Shown: one piece after another, positions 41,917 to 43,777 of the stretch | Numbering within the stretch: position 1 is the stretch's first letter | Layout of the letters: every line of letters begins with the position of its first letter | Program-made: the position numbers and the translations under genes | Notes under the pieces: generated by a model | Databases searched by the model: none | Seen by the model: only the letters and a program-made list of their open reading frames with translations | Told to the model about the DNA's origin: nothing | From: an uncultured Alistipes sp. | Lineage (GTDB): Bacteria; Bacteroidota; Bacteroidia; Bacteroidales; Rikenellaceae | Length of the DNA stretch: 43,777 bases | NCBI GenBank assembly: GCA_904502005.1 | Contig: CAJGDC010000009.1 | Location: 1 to 43,777 of the forward strand | Reading direction: 5' to 3'

Positions 41917-43776
41917 ATGGCAACAACCAATTGTGAAAAGTTATTTGCTGAGTTCCCAGAGGTCTCTACCGAGGCATGGGAGGCGGCGATAGCTGTTGAC
42001 CTTAAGGGTGCTGACTATGAGCGCAAGTTGGTATGGAAGACTACTGAGGGCTTTAACCTCCGTCCATACTACCGCGCAGAGAACCTTGAGGGTCTGAAGA
42101 CTTTGGGTACTCAGGCTGGTGAGTTCCCTTATTTGAGAGGTGTTAGCGGCGACAATAGCTGGCTGACACACCAGACAATCTCTGTATGCTGCCCTAAGGC
42201 TGCTAACGAGACTGCTCTGAAGATGCTTAATGCAGGTGTTGATTCACTAGGCTTCTGCTTCTGCAATGCTGAGGCTGAGTTTACAGCTGAGGACCTTGAT
42301 GTTCTTTTGGCTGGTATCGTTCTTTCTGCTGTTGAGCTTACTTTCTGCGGTAAGGGCGTGGCTAAGATTGCTGCCCTTGTGCTTGCAAAGGCTGAGAAGG
42401 ATGGCGTGGCAAAGGATGACCTTCGCGTTAATTTCGCTATCGACCCAATCGTAAAGCACCTTTCTCAGAAGGGCGTTTGGTGCGATGACTGCCAGGGTGG
42501 TAAGTGCATCAGCCGTATCGCTGAGCTTGTAAAGGTTACAGCTGAGTACAAGAATGTACACGTTGTTAATGTGTCTGCAAATGTATTCTCTGATAGCGGT
42601 TCTACAATCGTTGAGGAGCTCGGTTTCGGTCTCTCTGTAGCGCACGAGTACCTTGTTCGCCTTATGGAGGCAGGCCTTACTGTTGATCAGGCTGCTCGTA
42701 AGATTCGCTTTACCTTTGCTGTTACCTCAAACTACTTCATGGAGATGGCTAAGTTCCGTGCAGTACGTCTTTTGTGGGCTAACATCGTAAAGCAGTATGA
42801 GCCAGCTTGCGACTGCTCTTGCAAGGCGTTTGTTCACGCTCGTACTTCTGCTTGGAACCAGACCGTATACGATCCATACGTAAATATGCTTCGTGGTACT
42901 ACCGAGGCTATGAGTGCAGCTATCGCTGGTGTACACTCTCTTGAGGTACTTCCATTTGACCACTCATACACTACAGCTACTGAGTTCTCTCAGCGTATCG
43001 CTCGTAACCAGAGCTTGCTTCTTAAGCACGAGAGCCACTTCGATCAGGTTGTTGACCCTGCTGGTGGTTCATACTACATCGAGACCCTTACTGAGACTAT
43101 CGCTAATGAGGCATGGAAGCTCTTCCTCGAGCTTGAGGAGAAGGGTGGCTATGTAGCAGCATTCGAGTCTGGATATGTTGTAGAGCGCGTAAAGGCTTCT
43201 GCAGCTGCTAAGGATAAGGCTATCGCTACTCGCCGTCAGATTCTGCTTGGTGCAAACCAGTATCCTAACTTCAACGAGGTTGCAGATGCTGCTGTTGAGG
43301 CTGCTGCTGTAACTCGCGTTGCTGCTGAGGGCAATGTTCTTGTACCTTATCGTGGTGCTATGGCATTCGAGGCTATGCGCTTCGGCGTTGATCGCAGTGG
43401 CAAGGAGCTTAAGGCATTTATGCTCACATGCGGTAACCTCGCAATGGCTCGTGCACGTGCACAGTTCTCTTGCAACTTCTTCGCTTGCGCCGGTATCCGT
43501 GTTCAGGATAACAACTTCTTTGCAAGTGTAGAGGAGGGCGTTAAGGAGGCATTGGCATCAGAGGCCCAGATTGTAGTAGTTTGCGCATCAGATGATGACT
43601 ACGCAACAGTTGCTCCACAGGTTCAGGAGCTTCTTGGTGGTAAGGCTATCCTCGTAGTTGCAGGCGCACCTGCTTGCACAGAGGAGCTTCAGGCAAAGGG
43701 TATTAACAACTTCATCAGCGTCAAGAGCAATGTCCTTGAGACACTTCGCGGCTACTTGGCTCAGATGGGTATCTAA
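41917..43776 (+). CDS. mutA: Methylmalonyl-CoA mutase small subunit
   Basis: MutA pairs with MutB to interconvert succinyl-CoA and methylmalonyl-CoA with adenosylcobalamin, a step toward propionate in Bacteroidetes. The 619-residue length is typical of the small subunit. The N-terminal TIM-barrel (about 15-420) includes SQRIARNQSLLLKHESHFD and DPAGGSYYIETLT near 370-395. The C-terminal Rossmann-like domain (about 470-619) lacks the DxHxxG cobalamin-binding motif of MutB, as expected. Codon use is strongly biased, indicating high expression. The stop codon is at the window edge; mutB is expected directly downstream. Confidence 0.95.
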   Translation: MATTNCEKLFAEFPEVSTEAWEAAIAVDLKGADYERKLVWKTTEGFNLRPYYRAENLEGLKTLGTQAGEFPYLRGVSGDNSWLTHQTISVCCPKAANETALKMLNAGVDSLGFCFCNAEAEFTAEDLDVLLAGIVLSAVELTFCGKGVAKIAALVLAKAEKDGVAKDDLRVNFAIDPIVKHLSQKGVWCDDCQGGKCISRIAELVKVTAEYKNVHVVNVSANVFSDSGSTIVEELGFGLSVAHEYLVRLMEAGLTVDQAARKIRFTFAVTSNYFMEMAKFRAVRLLWANIVKQYEPACDCSCKAFVHARTSAWNQTVYDPYVNMLRGTTEAMSAAIAGVHSLEVLPFDHSYTTATEFSQRIARNQSLLLKHESHFDQVVDPAGGSYYIETLTETIANEAWKLFLELEEKGGYVAAFESGYVVERVKASAAAKDKAIATRRQILLGANQYPNFNEVADAAVEAAAVTRVAAEGNVLVPYRGAMAFEAMRFGVDRSGKELKAFMLTCGNLAMARARAQFSCNFFACAGIRVQDNNFFASVEEGVKEALASEAQIVVVCASDDDYATVAPQVQELLGGKAILVVAGAPACTEELQAKGINNFISVKSNVLETLRGYLAQMGI

Positions 43777-43777
43777 A

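Noticed and set aside
1..43777. CRISPR arrays, insertion sequences, phage genes, tRNAs
   Set aside because: No regularly spaced repeats, transposase, integrase or tRNA cloverleaf was seen in any gap.

Overview
The window looks like a chromosomal segment of a Bacteroidales bacterium, possibly Alistipes- or Rikenellaceae-like; the genus is a weak inference. The case rests on repeated matches to the Bacteroidetes promoter (TTTG-N19/20-TAnnTTTG), A-rich leaders in place of strong Shine-Dalgarno sites, and typical Bacteroidales families: BACON-domain lipoproteins, Omp28 and DUF6029 surface proteins, a long-form urocanate hydratase, a fused FtcD and a split methylmalonyl-CoA mutase. No phage, insertion sequence, CRISPR array, tRNA or rRNA was seen. 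Most unit borders carry long hairpins, several of them between convergent genes. No gene-free stretch exceeds 300 bases.

Layout. 1-262: 3' part of the RNase P RNA. 443-2428 (minus): a DUF819-type membrane protein and a secreted DUF1566-like protein. 2504-7153 (plus): ftsY, rimO, a GNAT-like gene and gcvT. 7230-9569 (minus): a multidomain lipoprotein with a roughly 210-nt leader. 9842-10372 (plus): a thioredoxin-like lipoprotein. 10436-21831 (minus): one long tightly packed unit, ftcD-hutU-hutH-hutI, then a sodium:solute symporter, an FAD oxidoreductase, a DUF6772-like protein, a 108-residue unknown and ruvC. 22055-27984 (plus): a 941-residue lipoprotein, a DUF6029-type barrel and an Omp28-type CxxC lipoprotein. 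28062-29468 (minus): an exported paralogue of the hut-linked FAD oxidoreductase. 29597-30480 (plus): a NifX-like protein, a DUF4405-type membrane protein and a short rubredoxin. 30552-36307 (minus): ligA, dapA, a DUF4919-type protein and a clostripain-like protease. 36469-37671 (plus): an acidic unknown and fabI. 37756-39204 (plus): a GadC-like transporter. 39279-40064 (minus): a ZIP metal transporter. 40200-41717 (plus): a POT-family transporter. 41917-43776 (plus): mutA.

How the genes work together. The hut genes convert histidine through urocanate, imidazolonepropionate and formiminoglutamate, with FtcD passing the one-carbon unit to tetrahydrofolate; gcvT feeds the same folate pool. The genes appended to hut (symporter, FAD enzyme, DUF6772-like and 108-residue proteins) have no established role in histidine breakdown and are the best candidate here for an undescribed catabolic module. 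The other candidates are the three-gene surface system at 22055-27984 and the NifX/DUF4405/rubredoxin redox module, which is probably read from a leaderless message.
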